This document shows positions 17,469 through 27,169 of a stretch of DNA of 64,000 nt, piece after piece. Position 1 is the first letter of the stretch. Each line of letters opens with the position of its first letter. Position numbers and translations under genes: made by a program. The stretch is from Microcoleus vaginatus PCC 9802 (GTDB lineage: Bacteria > Cyanobacteriota > Cyanobacteriia > Cyanobacteriales > Microcoleaceae), in NCBI GenBank assembly GCA_022701275.1, contig CP031740.1, positions 4,785,001 through 4,849,000 on the forward strand, written 5' to 3'. The notes under the pieces were generated by a model. It worked only from the letters and a program-made list of their open reading frames with translations, made no database searches and was not told the origin of the DNA.

Positions 17469-18099
17469 ATTGATTTTAGATTTTAGATTTTAGATTTTGG
17501 ATTGCGGAGAAGAGTTTTTTTTACGAACCGCGAAGACGCGAAGCGACGCGAAGGAAGAGGGAAGAGAGAAGAGAGAGAAGAGGAATGGTTGATAACTCAT
17601 GCAGTGTGGAATAAGCTGTCCCGCTTCTTGCGTTGTATTTTTCGGGCGGGCGGGAAACCCCACAAGCATTTCATCTGAGATGTTGCACCATTCTCAATAA
17701 GGCTTTTAGGGGCGGGCTAGAAGAGCCCACCCTACAAGAAATTCATTCTTTGTGGAGCAGGCATCTTGCCTGTTCTTGAGAAGGGTGCAAGATGTGAGTT
17801 TTATCAAACTGGACTGTAAAATTTAGATGCGCCTGGGCTGATAAGGCTATTTTAATGCGCTCGGCCGAATCGGAACGCTACCAAAGCTACCGAACCCAGG
17901 CCGCATGACTGCTGGGGGCGAGATAATTGCCGATCGCACAAGCCGGCGCAGAGCGAAAATAGTGCTATAGTCTTACTGTGCTTGGAACTTGAGGCACAAT
18001 CTATCTGTCCAGTTCAGGGACGCTCAGAAATATTTCAAAATATTTTTGCCTTACCCCTAGACTTGTGCTGAGATCTGATGCTATAGTTAAAACTGATAC
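17469..18099. other. Repeat-filled intergenic region of about 630 bp
   Basis: It begins with tandem GATTTTAGATTTTA copies (17470-17503), then a CGCGAAGACGCGAAG stretch and a short GGAAGAG array (17551-17583). Positions 17680-17800 hold a degenerate copy of the hairpin family (CTGAGATGTTGCACCATTC at one end, GGTGCAAGATGTGAG at the other). No gene is visible. Confidence 0.6.
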
Positions 18100-18173
18100 G
18101 GCGAGCGTAGCCAAGTGGTTAAGGCAGTGGTTTGTGGTACCACCATTCGTGGGTTCAAGTCCCATCGTTCGCC
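18100..18173 (+). tRNA. tRNA-His (GTG anticodon)
   Basis: A complete cloverleaf. The acceptor GCGAGCG (18101-18107) pairs with CGTTCGC (18166-18172). The anticodon stem GTGGT/ACCAC encloses the loop TTGTGGT, with GTG at 18134-18136. The T arm contains GGGTTCAAGTCCC. Position -1 is an encoded G (18100) facing the discriminator C73, the hallmark of tRNA-His. CCA is not encoded. Confidence 0.95.
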
Positions 18174-18348
18174 CTTTTGATTCTAAACAGTTTAATTCGA
18201 GCGCCTGTCGCCTGTACGGTAATTTGCGATGGTCGTAGGGTGTGCAATGCACACCTTAATTTTTTTTGGGATGTAGCGGTTCTGTCGGCACCAGTTCCGA
18301 TGTGCTAATCTTAAATCCAAGATAAAATCTAAAATCTAAAATCAAAAT

Positions 18349-21300
18349 ATGCCATCTTTAGTAACAGAAGATTGGGGATATAAATTTAGTGGCGATCGCA
18401 CAATTAATAAGTTTATTCGGGATATAGAAGGAGAAGCGGCTTTAGGGAAATATTGCGATTGGGAATGCAAAGAACGTGCGGAAATTCTGATGTCGGAGAT
18501 AGCTGGCAAATCCCACAATCTTTTCTACGTGCGTCGCCAAAAGGTAAATGAGAGATTTTCGGAAGAAGAAATCTGGGAATTGTTGCTTGCTACGGATGGA
18601 GATGATTTTGAATTACCTCAATTGTTGCAAAAAGCCGATCGCACTTTGCGGTTGTTAGCAACTGTACGCTGTGAAGACGGAATTGGCGGTTTAAAACTGC
18701 TGGATGCTGGTTTGGTCGCGGTTCCCAGAGGAAGGAAAGATGGGTATGCTTTGCCGGTTCAGTTGCGACTTTTGGCTAACAGTCGTTCGCCAATTCCTGT
18801 AAAGTCGATCGCCCGCGTCCAACAAATGCCATTTTGGGACCATAGACACATACCGACTACCGAACAGCTAAAAGTTTGGCACACTTTTTTAAATGTTGAA
18901 AAACGCATCGCGGAAGCGCGTCAATTTTGCGTTTTTTTCCGAGGGCACAATTACGGTTCCGGCTTCAAAATCGTCACTTTTGAAATCGATCGTAATTCCG
19001 CAACTCTTGACGGTTACGAGGAAAATTTCTTAGAATTGGGCGACTTTCGCGAAAGGCTAAAAAAGGCGCGAAATGAAGAAATTATTCTGTTTGATTCGCC
19101 GCCCGGAAGCAGAAGCAGCCGCGATGGCGAGACATTGGGTAGCATCGCTGAAATTGACTTTGAACATGGTAAGTTACGGATTAAGTTAGATGTTGATTTA
19201 GGATCTCGCATGGCGGGCGGCAGATATCAACTGCCCAAACAAGGATTCTTATATTTTGAGGCGGCGGGCGATATCAGTCAGATCGAACGCAAGAAGAAAG
19301 CTTTAAAAATGCTGACAGATGGCCGCGCTCAAAATCCCTATTTGAGTGAGTTTTTATTCGACTCCTCTCAGGCGAGAGTGCCCGAAAAACTGATTAAATT
19401 GGAGCGGAAAAACTTATTAAATCGCAATGCTAATGACGACCAACTTGCTGCCGTAGAAACGGTGCTTTCGGCGCGGGATTTAATTTTGATTCAAGGGCCG
19501 CCGGGAACGGGCAAAACGACTGTGATTGCGGAGATTTGCTATCAAATTGCCCGTCAGGGCGGGAAAACGCTCATTGCTTCGCAAGCAAATTTGGCTGTAG
19601 ACAATGCTTTGAGTCGGTTAGTACACAATCCGGCGATTCGGGCTTTGCGGAAGGGAAAAGCTCATAAGGTGCAGGAAGAAGGGCAGCCGTTTTTAGAGGA
19701 AAATGCGATCGGCACTTGGCTGCAAAATACGGCGACTGACTGCGAAAAAAAGCTCTCGCAGCGCCTGACTAATGTCAAATCTTTGCGGCAGTTGGTGGCA
19801 GAATCCGAGCGATTTACCGCCTACTGTGCCGCAGAGAGAGATTTATTTAATGAACTAAAACACCTGCACGACAGTAAAGCAAATATTGAGGAAAAATGCA
19901 GTCAGCAAGCAGCAGCTTATGAAGAGGCTTTAACCAAAAAAAGCGAGATTGAATCCCTAGTTAGGGGGCTAGAAAGTTTGTTGGATGCGCCGAATGTTAA
20001 CTGGGAATCTCCAGAAGTTGCTGAGTTTATGCCTCGACTAAAACCTTATTCAGAAGGCAATGTTTTAGTAGAAAACTTTATGGCAAATGTTCGCATTGCC
20101 GCCAGCAATGCTATTCAAATAGGCTTCGATCGCCCTGCTTGCGGCGCGTTTGGGATTGCGGTGTGGCTTCAGGAAACTGTAGCAGCGCAAATATCGGAAT
20201 TTAAGACAGCATTCGATCGCGCTGATGATGTTTGTCACGCTATGTCGGCGGTTGCGGAGTCGTTGCGGGTGTCGCGGCAGATGTCTGAGGCTGTGAATCA
20301 ACTCGAATTGGGCGATCGGCAAAATCAGACACATCGCCACAATCTCGAACAGAAAATCAAGAATTTGGAACTGCGAAAAGCTGAAATTGCAGCCGTTGTC
20401 GTCGCCGTTGCACAGTGGATTGAGACGGCAGATACGGGGCTCTATGAAGTCGTGAAAACTTGCTGGGAAACGGGCGCAATGCTCACGGATGATATGGTAG
20501 AATTGCCCGCAGGATTGCTGAAAATTGCCCGATCGCTCAAATTGCCGATCGTGCCGCCCAAATGCAAAATCAATTTGCCCGATTTGGATCGGTTGCAAAA
20601 GGCGATATCCCACGAAGAAAGCGCAGGTTGTAAGGACATAAAAGGGCAACAGTTCCGGTTTAGCGAGTTTCTGCACCTAAATTTGAGTCAAACGCCGATC
20701 GTGCTCTCTGCGGGCGATCGCGCACAGTGGCAGCAACTCGCTAAAGACTTCGCCAGCTACTCCCAAGTCAGCCAAAGTCAGCGCAAATTTATCATCGAAA
20801 AAGCTCGCACTTTCTTAGGTAGCATTCAACAATTTTATAGTGAATCCTTGCACCCAAATCATATCCAGGCTACCTTCGATCGCCTAGTCAAAGAATTGCT
20901 ACACAGTATCCTCGCAAATGCGCGTCAGTGTGTGGTTCCCCTGAAAACCGAAACCGAACAGCAGCTTATCAAACAGCAACAATTATTAGATAAAATCGGT
21001 CAAACCTTAAACCAGCAGCAAATATCCGCCGCTAAACTTCAGGTAGAAACAGCGCAGCAAGAGGCAAACTTAAAAATTAGCGAAGTTACTAATTTGTTGC
21101 AAGCAGTTGTCCAACAGCCAAACGCCCCTGAAAAGTTGCGGATTTTAGCCGAACAATATCTCGCCCAAAAATCGAATATTTGGGAGCAACCGCAGCAGTT
21201 TGTCAAGCAAGTTGAGGCTTGGAAAGCAAGCACGATTCAGCTTGAAAAATCCATTGCGGATCTAGACCCTTTTGGGGTTTTGGAGACCATCAAAAACACT

Positions 21301-22653
21301 CTTGACGAGCATTTATCCCCGCTGCAAATTGCGGCTGCAACTTCGCAGCAGCAACTCGCCGAACTTCAAACCGAATTGAGCGAAATTACCGCTCAACTGC
21401 AACAGCAGCAACCAACAGCAGCATTACTTGTTGAGAGAAATTGGTGGGAGTCAGCATGGCAAAGTATCCCGACTCAATATCAGCCAGAAGTTCCGAATAC
21501 AGGATTATTCACCGTAGCTTTTTTAAACAAAATTAAGCGTTTATTCAAAACTTGGCAGCGGAAATTAGAACAAGAAGAAACAGCCCTAAATCGTTCTCAA
21601 AACTTTGTGACAGATTGGATTCAAAAACTTCGCAATCCCTCAGAAAAAGACCGAAACGATTTAAAGCAAATTTATATTGACAATGCCAACGTGATCGGCA
21701 TTACTTGCGTGCAAGCTGCTAGCTTCGATTTTACTAAAAACTTTCCCAGCTTTGATGCAGTCATCATTGACGAAGTTAGCAAATGCACTCCCCCAGAGTT
21801 ATTAATTCCCGCTTTGAAAGGCAGAAAGTTAGTATTAGTGGGCGATCACAGGCAATTGCCGCCGATGTTTAATCAAAGTACGATCGACGATATTGCCGAA
21901 GACATCGGCTGTACCGGAGACGAACTTAGCTTTATCAAAGAATCTTTGTTCAAAGTTTTGTTTGAAAATGCCAACGACAGCATCAAAAAAATGCTGACAA
22001 CTCAGTATCGAATGCACCCGCAAATCATGGGTGCAATCAATCAGTTTTACCAGCAAAAACTCAACTGTGGCATTCAGGAAGCTGACACCAAGCGCGCCCA
22101 CAACCTCGCAGGTAGAATCATTCAAGAAAATAATCACATTCTGTGGGTGAAAACGCCCATCGGACAAGGATTTGAAGAGGAAAAACAGGGTACTTCGCGG
22201 TTGAATGTCAAGGAGATTGATGCGATCGAGAGTTTGTGCGAACAAATGGAGATAGCTTGGCGGCCCAAAGTTGCCGACGGTGAACCACCGAAAGAAATCG
22301 GAATTATCACTTTTTATGCTGCTCAATTAAATGCAATTAAAGACAGAATCGAAGGCGAAAGATTTCCTGCTTTGAGCATCCGCACTGGTACAGTTGACAT
22401 ATTTCAAGGCATGGAAAGACCTGTAATTATTGTCAGCACCGTGTGCAATAATGTTAGGGGCGATATTGGATTTGCTAAGGAACCGGAACGGGTGAATGTG
22501 GCATTTTCCCGGGCTCAAGAATTGCTGATTGTTGTCGGCTGCCACGATTTATTTACCCAACAAACAGGTACAGTGGGAAAAATGTATCAGGAAGTTTCAA
22601 AAACGGTGCGTCACTGCGGAGGTTTTGTAGATGTTTCTAGCGTCCTCAACTAA
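18349..22653 (+). CDS. Large superfamily 1 (Upf1/DNA2-like) helicase
   Basis: A 1434-residue protein. The N-terminal 370 residues have no motif I recognise. Walker A is [14 protein letters not shown] near 383, with motif Ia ASQANLAVDNAL after it. A very long insert of about 680 residues, rich in Gln, Glu and Lys and probably coiled coil, separates it from Walker B IIDEVSKC near 1141. Then come GDHRQLPPMF (1165), QYRMHPQI (1219), DIFQGMERPVIIVST (about 1350) and RVNVAFSRAQELL (about 1382). All helicase motifs are intact. Enzymes of this class unwind RNA or DNA, and many large versions belong to defence or conflict systems; the role here is unknown. It shares 23 bases with the next gene. Confidence 0.85.
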   Translation: MPSLVTEDWGYKFSGDRTINKFIRDIEGEAALGKYCDWECKERAEILMSEIAGKSHNLFYVRRQKVNERFSEEEIWELLLATDGDDFELPQLLQKADRTLRLLATVRCEDGIGGLKLLDAGLVAVPRGRKDGYALPVQLRLLANSRSPIPVKSIARVQQMPFWDHRHIPTTEQLKVWHTFLNVEKRIAEARQFCVFFRGHNYGSGFKIVTFEIDRNSATLDGYEENFLELGDFRERLKKARNEEIILFDSPPGSRSSRDGETLGSIAEIDFEHGKLRIKLDVDLGSRMAGGRYQLPKQGFLYFEAAGDISQIERKKKALKMLTDGRAQNPYLSEFLFDSSQARVPEKLIKLERKNLLNRNANDDQLAAVETVLSARDLILIQGPPGTGKTTVIAEICYQIARQGGKTLIASQANLAVDNALSRLVHNPAIRALRKGKAHKVQEEGQPFLEENAIGTWLQNTATDCEKKLSQRLTNVKSLRQLVAESERFTAYCAAERDLFNELKHLHDSKANIEEKCSQQAAAYEEALTKKSEIESLVRGLESLLDAPNVNWESPEVAEFMPRLKPYSEGNVLVENFMANVRIAASNAIQIGFDRPACGAFGIAVWLQETVAAQISEFKTAFDRADDVCHAMSAVAESLRVSRQMSEAVNQLELGDRQNQTHRHNLEQKIKNLELRKAEIAAVVVAVAQWIETADTGLYEVVKTCWETGAMLTDDMVELPAGLLKIARSLKLPIVPPKCKINLPDLDRLQKAISHEESAGCKDIKGQQFRFSEFLHLNLSQTPIVLSAGDRAQWQQLAKDFASYSQVSQSQRKFIIEKARTFLGSIQQFYSESLHPNHIQATFDRLVKELLHSILANARQCVVPLKTETEQQLIKQQQLLDKIGQTLNQQQISAAKLQVETAQQEANLKISEVTNLLQAVVQQPNAPEKLRILAEQYLAQKSNIWEQPQQFVKQVEAWKASTIQLEKSIADLDPFGVLETIKNTLDEHLSPLQIAAATSQQQLAELQTELSEITAQLQQQQPTAALLVERNWWESAWQSIPTQYQPEVPNTGLFTVAFLNKIKRLFKTWQRKLEQEETALNRSQNFVTDWIQKLRNPSEKDRNDLKQIYIDNANVIGITCVQAASFDFTKNFPSFDAVIIDEVSKCTPPELLIPALKGRKLVLVGDHRQLPPMFNQSTIDDIAEDIGCTGDELSFIKESLFKVLFENANDSIKKMLTTQYRMHPQIMGAINQFYQQKLNCGIQEADTKRAHNLAGRIIQENNHILWVKTPIGQGFEEEKQGTSRLNVKEIDAIESLCEQMEIAWRPKVADGEPPKEIGIITFYAAQLNAIKDRIEGERFPALSIRTGTVDIFQGMERPVIIVSTVCNNVRGDIGFAKEPERVNVAFSRAQELLIVVGCHDLFTQQTGTVGKMYQEVSKTVRHCGGFVDVSSVLN

Positions 22654-23521
22654 ACCAATAGACTCGAATTTAAGTTCGCTAGCCGAACAAATTGAGCAAC
22701 AAAATCCGGGCTTGTCTGTGTTGGCGGCGCGTCAATTCCGCTTTGCAATCCGGCAAACTCCGCTGGAGGTAGCGGTTAGTGAACCGCGCGAGTTTAACGT
22801 GTTGGAAGAGTTCATTTTGCGGGCGGGTGTTGAGTTTGAACCTGCGCCAACTTTGAAGGAATTGGCGGATTTGCTGGGGTTGGACGAGATTTTTGTGAAG
22901 ACTACGGCGGCGACTCTGGTTAGTTTGGAAAGCTTGGAGGTGGCTGAAAATGGGCAAATTGCGATCGCCCCGCAAGGTAGAGATTTTTTCGAGAAAGGTG
23001 CGGTTAGTCGATCGCAAATTCAATCAATTTACGCCATTTCCGATCCTTTAAATCAAACTCTTACCTTTAAATTCGATGCTTTAGCGGCAGAATCGGTCAA
23101 CTTACCCGATTTAGCAGATTTAGTATCCCTCGAACATAAAATTAGCGACCTTGCTAATTTAAGTCTAGCAGAAATCCAGCCGTTAATTCAAGATTCCGGC
23201 TTAGGAATTCACGCCCCACAAAACGGCAAAATTGTCTCTGCTTGCGATGTCGTCGGCGACGATTTAGATATTTGGCAAACAGTCTCGATTTTTGTGTTGC
23301 TAGATGCGATCGAAAATAAAACTACTATTCAAGTCAGACAGGGAAAGCAAATATTAGAAACAGCTTCAAACTTGCTAAACGAACTTGAATCGCAACAAAA
23401 ACTTTCCTTGAACGACTTGTGTAAAGTAACCCCAGACATCGCACAGCAAGAATCCGAGACAATCCCCGTCCATAAAAATCCTAAAAAGCCATCTAAGAAG
23501 AAACCCAAGGAAACGATATGA
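22631..23521 (+). CDS. Uncharacterised partner protein of the SF1 helicase
   Basis: A 296-residue protein I do not recognise. Its start overlaps the helicase end by 23 bases, so translation is likely coupled. Residues about 55-120 (PTLKELADLLGLDEIFVKTT, then LEVAENGQIAIAPQGRDFF) look like a winged helix-turn-helix. The middle is a mixed alpha/beta region, and the C-terminus is a basic Lys/Pro tail (KNPKKPSKKKPKE). The arrangement suggests an adaptor or specificity subunit that works with the helicase. No catalytic motif is visible. Confidence 0.6.
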   Translation: MFLASSTKPIDSNLSSLAEQIEQQNPGLSVLAARQFRFAIRQTPLEVAVSEPREFNVLEEFILRAGVEFEPAPTLKELADLLGLDEIFVKTTAATLVSLESLEVAENGQIAIAPQGRDFFEKGAVSRSQIQSIYAISDPLNQTLTFKFDALAAESVNLPDLADLVSLEHKISDLANLSLAEIQPLIQDSGLGIHAPQNGKIVSACDVVGDDLDIWQTVSIFVLLDAIENKTTIQVRQGKQILETASNLLNELESQQKLSLNDLCKVTPDIAQQESETIPVHKNPKKPSKKKPKETI

Positions 23522-23575
23522 TGAGGACTAAAGTCCTGATTACCAACGGGTTTATAGTAAGGACTTTAGTCCTGA

Positions 23576-23702
23576 TTAACTGATATCTTGCACCATTCTC
23601 AATTACTTGTTTAGGAACGGGCAAGATGCCCGTTCCACAATAAAATTAAGTTTTGTGGAACGGGCATCTTGCCCGTTCTTGACAAGAGTACAACATATAA
23701 CT
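23576..23702. repeat. Hairpin-forming dispersed repeat (copy 1)
   Basis: Nested inverted repeats centre on GAACGGGCAAGATGCCCGTTCCACAA and its reverse complement, with outer arms CTTGCACCATTC and a diverged partner. It is the same family as the perfect copy at 33186-33332, in the opposite orientation. Just upstream (23523-23580) lies an AGGACT(T/A)AAGTCCT palindromic repeat. Confidence 0.7.
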
Positions 23703-23739
23703 ATTAACCAAAAAATGAGGTAATTGTGCAATATACTCG

Positions 23740-23770
23740 GATACCCAACTTCTGGAAGAAGTCGGGTATC
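23740..23770. terminator. Hairpin downstream of the DUF3747-SLH gene
   Basis: GATACCC pairs with GGGTATC, and ACTTC with GAAGT across one mismatch, leaving a five-base loop. It lies ten bases beyond the minus-strand gene end. There is no clear T run, so it could be a dispersed palindrome instead. Confidence 0.4.
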
Positions 23771-23779
23771 TAATTCGCC

Positions 23780-25136
23780 CTACTGAGCCTTAACGCATTT
23801 CAGCACCCACCAAGTAGCCGCCGCCGCGTAATTCCGCTGTGCAGAATCATCGAAAGCAAACCGATCGCCAATTTCCTTAAAAGCGGCAGCAACAGAACAA
23901 TAAGCAGACATTTGAGTAATAATAGAAGCAACCCAATAATTCTGAGTGTCTGAAAAAGTTTTAGACGGCTCTTTAACAACTACATTCGGCTGCTTTCCCG
24001 GCGACAAACCGAATTCCGCCCCTCTTGGCAGCACCGCTATCAATTCAGCGCGAGTGACGGGCTGGGTAGGTTTAAAAGTTCCATGTTGATAGTAGCTAAC
24101 TATCTTGTTGTTCCGCGCCAATAGAAGTTTTCCGGCACTCCAGCGGGAAATATCAACGTCGCTAAATGGACGGATAGAAACATGGCTAGGAAAGGTGATA
24201 TTAGCACCTTGTATTCATTTCAAAGATTCCCAAACTAAAGATACCAATTGCTCTCTGGTAACAGCAAGTTGCGGTCGAAAGGTATTCTTTTGAGAAAACC
24301 GGGCTACAAACCCAAAGCCCACAGCTTCTTTAATTTCGGAAGCGTAGATATCATCGGTAGCTATCTCCGAATTGTAGAAAAGCCTGTATTGCCTACGGTA
24401 TTGGTATTTCCTGCGGTATTGGCTGGGGTAATGGCGGCGGTGATGGCTGCGGTAATGGCTGCGGTGATGGCTGCGGTAATGGCGGCGGTGATGGCTGCGG
24501 TAATGGCGGCGGTATTGGTATTGGTATTGGCTGCGGTATTGGCTGCGGTATTGCTTCGGTATTGCCTCCGGTATTGCCAATTTCTCCCGGTGCGGATTGA
24601 TTGGTAGTGAAATAAAAGTGGCCTAATGTGCGGCCTTGGTAAGCTCTTTTACTCAAGCGCCAAGCAGGATCGAGACTGATTTTCATGAAGTCGTTAACAT
24701 CGCCGTTTGTGCGACCGATAATCACCGATTTACCTTGGTAATCTACCGGAGTTCCCATTAGAAGAACATTGCCATCAACAGTTTCCAAAGTTAGGGTGTA
24801 TTTTAATGCTAAATCGGTGCCTGCCATGCGAATTGAAAAGCCGTTGCTGTCAGTTGCGCGGCCACAAATACCCGTGAAATCAAAACTAACTAATAATGGA
24901 TCGACTTTCACGGGATTAGAGCCACTTTCGCTCCAGCATTTTCGCCTGTCAGAGACTTGTTCTAGAATTAGCAATTGGTAGCCGCCGGAAGGGCGGGGTT
25001 GGGCGATGACAATTACTCGCTCTTGGTTAATTTCGGTTTCGTCAAAAGTAAATGCTTTAGCCGAACCGATCGCCCCAAGTGTTAAAATTGCTGAACCTGC
25101 CAGTGCGGCCACTGTTCGTACAAGTGAATGTTTCAT
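23780..25136 (-). pseudogene. Broken DUF3747-proline-rich-SLH surface protein gene
   Basis: The 5' part (25136 to about 24393) encodes a signal peptide (MKHSLVRTVAALAGSAILT, then GSAKAF) and a DUF3747-type secreted domain with Cys in RRKCWSES and FTGICGRA. A Pro-rich repeat (QPIPQPIP, PPPLPQPSP) follows. The frame shifts within the repeat (24393-24580). The other frame continues into an SLH-like domain (DIYASEIKEAVGFGFV, TREQLVSLVWESLK), meets an in-frame TGA at 24215-24217, then runs on as SLH sequence (PFSDVDISRWSAGKL, TFKPTQPVTRAELIAVL) to 23780. Intact relatives have DUF3747 followed by SLH repeats that anchor them to the cell wall. Both lesions are seen directly, unless one is a sequencing error. 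Confidence 0.75.
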
Positions 25137-25569
25137 GATTTTTCCCTATGGGCTCCTTATTGTGATGAGACTTATCTAGAATATAAAAAATTCGCCCTCT
25201 TCCAACAACAAGATAGAATTTTACCATCTCTTGTTCCGGTGGTACCAAGTGCGAGCGATCGCCGATCGTCACCTTGGTTTGTAGTGAGAACTAAAGTCCG
25301 AGCGAATTTTTAGGAGGACTTTAGTCCTCACTACAAAGTTATAACGGTTATTTTACCGAGGAACTTGATAAGCTGTTGGGCATCTAAATTGTATTTTCCG
25401 GGCGGGCGGGACGCCCACTCCACAAGAATTTGATGGGACTTGACAGTAAAATTTAGATGTGCCTGGGCTTATTACTTGCGGGAAACGATCGCACTATTGA
25501 GCAAAAAAACGGTGCGTTACACTTGGTTAACGCACCCTAAAACAAACATTCAAAAAGCGCCTTTCCTGT
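25137..25569. other. Intergenic region with palindromic repeats
   Basis: Contains a GTAGTGAGAACTAAAGTCC / GGACTTTAGTCCTCACTAC inverted pair (25280-25336), a degenerate GGGCGGGCGGGACGCCC segment (about 25400-25430), and a GGTGCGTTA / TAACGCACC palindrome (25511-25540) just downstream of prs that may act as its terminator. No gene is seen. Confidence 0.5.
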
Positions 25570-26562
25570 CTAGCGGAACATACTGCTAACAGAACTATCT
25601 TCGTGAATCCGCCAAATAGTTTCTCCGAGCAAATTGGCTACCGAAAGCACCGTCAACTGCTTAAAACGGTTCTCTTCCGGCACAGGAATTGTATTCGTAA
25701 CAATTACCTCTTCCAACACCCCGCTAGACAAACGCTCGATCGCCGGAGGCGAAAACACCGCATGAGTAGCACAAGCATAAACCTGCCTCGCACCCTCGCG
25801 GCGCAACAATCTCGCACCTTCAGAAATCGTGCCGGCAGTATCGATCATGTCGTCTACCAACACCGCAGTTTTGCCCCTGACATCACCGATAAGATTCATC
25901 ACTTCTGCCACGTTGTGAGCTTGGCGGCGCTTGTCAATAATTGCCAGGGGAGCATCGCCAAGCTTTTTGGCAAAAGCTCTCGCCCTAGCGACTCCGCCAA
26001 CATCCGGCGAAACCACAACAATATCCGTCAATTGCTTGCTCGCCAGATAATCCAAAAGCACCGGCGAACCGTAAACGTGATCGAAAGGAATGTCAAAATA
26101 ACCTTGAATCTGAGCCGAGTGCAAATCCATCGCCAAAATGCGACCGGCCCCAGCTTCCGTAATCAAATTAGCCACTAATTTTGCAGTAATCGACTCTCTT
26201 CCGGCCGTTTTGCGGTCAGCCCTAGCATATCCGTAATAGGGGATGACGGCAGTAATTTGTCTGGCCGAAGCGCGGCGACAAGCATCGATCATAATTAACA
26301 ATTCCATGAGGCGATCGTTTACCGGACAGCAAGTTGGCTGAATCAAGTAAACATCGCAACCCCGAATCGATTCTTGAATTTGAACGTAGAGTTCCCCATC
26401 AGCAAACCGCTTGCGAACCATCGGCCCCAAATCTATCCCCAGATAGCGAGCCACCTCTTGGGCGAGGGGAACATTAGCAGAACCGGAGAACAGCCGCAGA
26501 CGGTCATGAGCGGAAACCGGCGGCTCGGGAAGCGGAAGCGGTAAAGTAGCAGAACGGATCAC
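25570..26562 (-). CDS. prs: Ribose-phosphate pyrophosphokinase
   Basis: A 330-residue enzyme making PRPP from ribose 5-phosphate and ATP for nucleotide, His and Trp synthesis. Seen are the N-terminal LRLFSGSANVPLAQEVA, the flexible loop YYGYARADRK, VVSPDVGGVARARAFAKKL, and the PRPP-binding loop VLVDDMIDTAGT. The extra N-terminal residues before the conserved LRLFSG are usual in cyanobacteria. Confidence 0.95.
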   Translation of the reverse strand: MIRSATLPLPLPEPPVSAHDRLRLFSGSANVPLAQEVARYLGIDLGPMVRKRFADGELYVQIQESIRGCDVYLIQPTCCPVNDRLMELLIMIDACRRASARQITAVIPYYGYARADRKTAGRESITAKLVANLITEAGAGRILAMDLHSAQIQGYFDIPFDHVYGSPVLLDYLASKQLTDIVVVSPDVGGVARARAFAKKLGDAPLAIIDKRRQAHNVAEVMNLIGDVRGKTAVLVDDMIDTAGTISEGARLLRREGARQVYACATHAVFSPPAIERLSSGVLEEVIVTNTIPVPEENRFKQLTVLSVANLLGETIWRIHEDSSVSSMFR

Positions 26563-27169
26563 AGCAGGCCTCTTGCAGGACGTTTATTCCATCGCTATCT
26601 TACCATCTGAAACTAGAAATATTCAGCCAATTTTTTAATAGATTTAACTTTCGGGGCGGCCACAAGTGTTAAGTTCGGCGAATTGAATAGGACTTGCAAA
26701 AATATGTCCGAGAAACTGGGTTTCTAGCTCACATTCGGCACCCTTAATGGTCACAATCGGTTTTTACTTATTTTTATCCAGCAATAAAACTATGAATTAT
26801 ACTTGGATACCGTATATCAACGTATATATTTTTTATATAGGCATAATTTATTACTTTAAAGATAGAGTTTTCTGCGTAATTATGCTGTGTGACACCCCAG
26901 GGTGTGGAATGTGGGATCTAGCGAACTCTGTACTGGCAGAAGTACGATCGCACTTCTGCCCCTGCGTCTAAAAGTTCTGGCGTGAGTCAATTTGGGGCCC
27001 AGGCTGGAAGTGGAGCCACCCCAAATTCAGTCGAAAGCCGAAGGCATCCGGGTTCAATGCGATAAAAATGCCACCAACAGGCAATAAACTTGAAAAATAC
27101 TGTAAAAAAAGTTAAGAATCGGAAGCATACTCCAGATTTTTGATATCGGGCAAAGCAAGGTAGAAATCG
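26563..27169. other. 607 bp intergenic region with a possible structured element
   Basis: Upstream of the yqeY-like gene. The first 400 bases are AT-rich with no plausible gene; a 74-codon frame at 26747-26971 has no protein-like character. A strong stem-loop at 26989-27027 is entered separately. Confidence 0.5.
26989..27027 (+). promoter_or_regulatory. Candidate structured leader element upstream of the yqeY-like gene
   Basis: AATTTGGGG (26989-26997) pairs perfectly with CCCCAAATT (27019-27027). Inside it GGCT (27002-27005) pairs with AGCC (27014-27017) around GGAAGTGG. The fold is followed by CAGTCGAAAGCCGAAGGCATCC, about 140 bases before the gene start. It does not match a riboswitch class I can name. 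Confidence 0.3.

Noticed and set aside
20065..20676. Minus-strand 203-codon frame inside the helicase
   Set aside because: Antisense to the coiled-coil insert, no protein character.
26747..26971. 74-codon hydrophobic frame
   Set aside because: AT-rich, no ribosome site, no resemblance to known small membrane proteins.
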